Source: Candidatus Rifleibacteriota bacterium (GTDB lineage: Bacteria; Riflebacteria; Ozemobacteria; Ozemobacterales; Ozemobacteraceae). From it: 64,000 bases of DNA. Below the pieces are notes generated by a model. It searched no databases, had not been told where the DNA came from, and saw nothing but the letters and a program-made list of their open reading frames with translations. Each line of letters starts with the position of its first letter. Position 1 is the stretch's first letter. Below are positions 61,940-64,000 of this stretch, in pieces. The stretch covers positions 1 through 64,000 of the forward strand of contig JAKQQP010000351.1 in assembly GCA_029564115.1 (NCBI GenBank). The letters run 5' to 3'. A program made the translations under genes and the position numbers.

Positions 61940-62892
61940 ATGCTCTAAAATCTTTCAGCAACAGGCTGCAGGTGTTTATGCTCGACAAACTGGCGCGTGC
62001 ATGTGCCAGAATGAGCTTCAACAAAAAACGCCGCCTCGCCGGACTGATAGCTACCCTGGCCCGCCCACTTCCCTGGCTTCGCTTCAAACAGGTATCTGCC
62101 AGTCTGGCAGAGCATCTCGACCTTGTTCCTGAGGCGGCTGCAGCAATGGCAGAGAAGGTATTTCACCATTTTCTCATCAACTCATTCGAAATGGCCGGCC
62201 TCAAATTTTACAGTCGTGACGAAATAATTCAAAAAATCAGGTGCGAGGGGCTTGAAAACCTGCAAAACGCTCTGGCGCCGGGTAAAGGCGTCATAATTGT
62301 CTCAGGCCATTTCGGTCTATGGGAATTCATCCCTCTATGGCTTGCTACACAGGGTTTTGCCATCACCACCGTTGTGAGGCGGCAAAACAACCCTCTAGTC
62401 GACACCTGGTTCGAAGAAATGCGGCAGCAACACGGTGCCAGAACCACAGATTCAGGCTACGGCATACGCGAAATACTCAAATCTTTGCGGCGCGGTCACA
62501 TCCTCGCCCTGATGGTCGACCAGGATAACGGCAAACAGGGCATTTTCGTAAAATTCTTCCGCCGCTGGGCTTCGGCCCCAACCGGGCCGGCACAAATCTC
62601 TCTCAAAACCGGTTCTCCAATCGTTCCGCTCGCTCTTTTCCCGAATTACAGAGGCAAACATCTGTTAAAAATATGGCCAGCCATTTTCCCAGACCGTTAT
62701 TCTGATGATATTTCCGGACAACAGGCGCTAACAGCGGAGTTCACCACCATCATCGAATCCATCATAACCATACAGCCAGAAAACTGGTTCTGGCTGCATC
62801 GCCGCTGGAAAACCGGCCCACAGGATGCCCCGGATAACCCGTGGGCAAAACTTGTTTTGACATCTACCCATGATGCAGGCGATAATAACTGA
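61936..62892 (+). CDS. LpxL/HtrB-family lysophospholipid (lipid A) acyltransferase
   Basis: 318 residues from ATG 61936. The catalytic HX4E box is seen as GHFGLWEF (about 126), and a later MVDQDNGKQGIFVKFF segment is as in LpxL-type enzymes that add secondary acyl chains to Kdo-lipid IV(A). A basic, moderately hydrophobic N-terminus suggests membrane association. Directly upstream of the Kdo transferase gene, supporting a lipid A/Kdo role. Specificity (LpxL or LpxM) is open, so no symbol is given. Confidence 0.87.
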   Translation: MNALKSFSNRLQVFMLDKLARACARMSFNKKRRLAGLIATLARPLPWLRFKQVSASLAEHLDLVPEAAAAMAEKVFHHFLINSFEMAGLKFYSRDEIIQKIRCEGLENLQNALAPGKGVIIVSGHFGLWEFIPLWLATQGFAITTVVRRQNNPLVDTWFEEMRQQHGARTTDSGYGIREILKSLRRGHILALMVDQDNGKQGIFVKFFRRWASAPTGPAQISLKTGSPIVPLALFPNYRGKHLLKIWPAIFPDRYSDDISGQQALTAEFTTIIESIITIQPENWFWLHRRWKTGPQDAPDNPWAKLVLTSTHDAGDNN

Positions 62893-62899
62893 AGAAAAT

Positions 62900-64000
62900 A
62901 TGGGAAAACTATACCTGAAAACATATCAGTGGGTTCTCAGAGCAGTCGTCGAACTGCTCGATCTTGTTCCACCCAGACGCATCGATAAAGATGAATTTGC
63001 GTTGCGCAAAGGGGTATTACCCGATGATTTTCGAGCCCCTGACAACGGTACAATCTGGGTGCATGGCGCTTCGCTGGGCGAAGTTATCACTTTGCGGCCA
63101 TTCTTACGGGAACTGGCCGACCTTTATGGTCGAAACCGCCTGGTCTGCACTGCTACCACCGTCGACGGCCTGCGCCAGCTGCAAAAAGACGAAATATGCG
63201 GCTTTGCAACACTGCTGCCCATAGAATTGCCTGCATTCACCCTACCATTCATAGACAGAATCAAGCCGCACGTGCTTCTCATCTCAGAAACAGAAATCTG
63301 GCCGCTGCTGCTCGACACCCTCGCCCGAAAAAAAGTTCCATACGGCATCATCAACGGTCGCCTGAACGAAAAAAGCGTTCGACTCATGCGTATAGCCTGG
63401 CCGATTTTCGAGTCTGCCATCAAAAACATGGCCTTCGTCTTCCCCCAGGAAAAACAGTATCAAAGACGCTTCAGAATTCTGGGGGTTTCGATTGACCGGC
63501 AAAAGCAGCTTGGCTGCTTCAAATACGACATTACCGAGCAACGCCTCGATCTCGACTCGATCAGGCAACGCTTCGGCATTCCCGCACAGCGGCAGGTAAT
63601 CTGCTTTGGCAGCACCCACCCCGGCGAAGAAGAGATCATTCTCGATGCTCTCGAGCCATTGTGGCCAAAACTGGATGCCACGGTCATCATCGCCCCCAGA
63701 CACATAAAAAGAGCTGAAGAAGTAGAAAAACTGCTGAAGTCAAGAAACCTCGATTATGAAAAAATTTCAGAGGCGACCGCAGCAGCGCGGCGCGTCATTC
63801 TCGTCGACACAATGGGTGAATTGAGAAACCTCTACGCCATTTCCTCGCTGGCATTTGTCGGCGGCAGCTTGATCAAGCGCGGGGGTCACAATCTGATGGA
63901 ACCGGCGGCTTTTGCCAGACCGGTATTTACCGGGCCGAACACTACAAATTTTCGTTACGAAATGATGGCCCTGAACCGCAACAATGCGGTAAAAGTTGTC
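62900..64000 (+). CDS. waaA: Kdo transferase WaaA (KdtA), 3'-truncated by window edge
   Basis: 367 codons visible, open to the last base, so the end is outside the window. Adds Kdo to lipid IV(A) from CMP-Kdo. HGASLGEV (acceptor-side Glu, about 60), ISETEIWP, GSTHPGEE, IAPRH and FVGGSLIKRGGHNLMEPAA are the GT30 motifs. The start is taken as ATG 62900, 7 bases after the acyltransferase stop; in-frame ATGs at 62870 and 62873 would overlap that gene and have no better ribosome site. Confidence 0.92.
   Translation, partial: MGKLYLKTYQWVLRAVVELLDLVPPRRIDKDEFALRKGVLPDDFRAPDNGTIWVHGASLGEVITLRPFLRELADLYGRNRLVCTATTVDGLRQLQKDEICGFATLLPIELPAFTLPFIDRIKPHVLLISETEIWPLLLDTLARKKVPYGIINGRLNEKSVRLMRIAWPIFESAIKNMAFVFPQEKQYQRRFRILGVSIDRQKQLGCFKYDITEQRLDLDSIRQRFGIPAQRQVICFGSTHPGEEEIILDALEPLWPKLDATVIIAPRHIKRAEEVEKLLKSRNLDYEKISEATAAARRVILVDTMGELRNLYAISSLAFVGGSLIKRGGHNLMEPAAFARPVFTGPNTTNFRYEMMALNRNNAVKVV

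Noticed and set aside
1..64000. CRISPR arrays, insertion sequences, tRNA and rRNA genes
   Set aside because: No repeat-spacer pattern, transposase-like protein, terminal inverted repeats or cloverleaf-like stretch noticed by reading; a tRNA scan would be needed to exclude a small RNA gene.

Overview
The window suggests a chromosome segment of a Gram-negative (outer-membrane) bacterium from a deep-branching, probably uncultivated lineage. It carries Kdo transferase and LpxL-type acyltransferase genes, OmpA peptidoglycan-binding domains, an FtsEX-EnvC-Ctp division set, type IV pilus genes and several HEAT-repeat and TPR proteins. The mix of two PilT-type ATPases with HEAT proteins, long membrane TPR proteins and a DUF5693-CsaB fusion reminds me of Riflebacteria/Ozemobacteria-like genomes. 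That placement is inference and was not checked by any search. Genes are tightly packed with many ATGA overlaps. No gap reaches 300 bases; the largest are 28583-28774 and 1054-1240. I found no tRNA, rRNA, CRISPR array or insertion sequence.

Layout. 1-1053: 3' part of an A+T-rich McrC-type restriction gene. 1241-4694 (minus): secreted protein plus DUF5693-CsaB pyruvyl transferase fusion. 4824-8611: an unrecognised protein, a membrane/FHA-like protein, a winged-helix AAA+ ATPase and a MocA-like nucleotidyltransferase that looks leaderless. 8583-11665 (minus): PAS histidine kinase and response-regulator/PP2C phosphatase. 11781-16199: Cys-cluster small protein, pyrimidine-nucleoside phosphorylase, dGTPase, chemoreceptor. 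16221-19761: small membrane protein, TPR protein, diguanylate cyclase. 19764-28582 (minus): CMP-sugar synthetase, apt, HEAT protein, proS, HEAT/TPR protein, two PilT-family ATPases.

28775-33136: ftsE-ftsX-envC-ctp, a division/peptidoglycan-hydrolase control set. 33146-47025: three pseudopilins, PilB/GspE ATPase, PilM, PilN, PilO, a PilP/GspC-like protein, a HEAT protein and two very large membrane TPR proteins. No PilC, PilQ or PilD is in the window. 47077-47694 (minus): small outer-membrane-like protein.

47834-57373 is the most unusual part. It holds two paralogous fusions of an NMT1/SsuA-type substrate-binding domain to an OmpA domain, a PspA/IM30-like coiled-coil protein between them, an ABC permease with a long insertion, an ABC ATPase with a long N-terminal extension, a membrane coiled-coil protein and a two-domain AAA ATPase with a Vps4/katanin-like KWVG pore loop. 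It reads as one operon linking a peptidoglycan-anchored importer to an ESCRT-III-like/AAA membrane module. A divergent anti-sigma-type kinase (57386-57856) follows. 57988-64000: secreted coiled-coil protein, asd, a periplasmic protein, DUF362/ferredoxin protein, LpxL-like acyltransferase and the 5' part of waaA (kdtA).

Regulatory signals read directly include good sigma70-type promoters before the 4824 gene, the TPR gene at 16686, ftsE, proS (perfect TTGACA-N17-TATAAT) and the anti-sigma gene, and intrinsic terminators after proS, after the HEAT/TPR gene and after the AAA+ gene at 6533.
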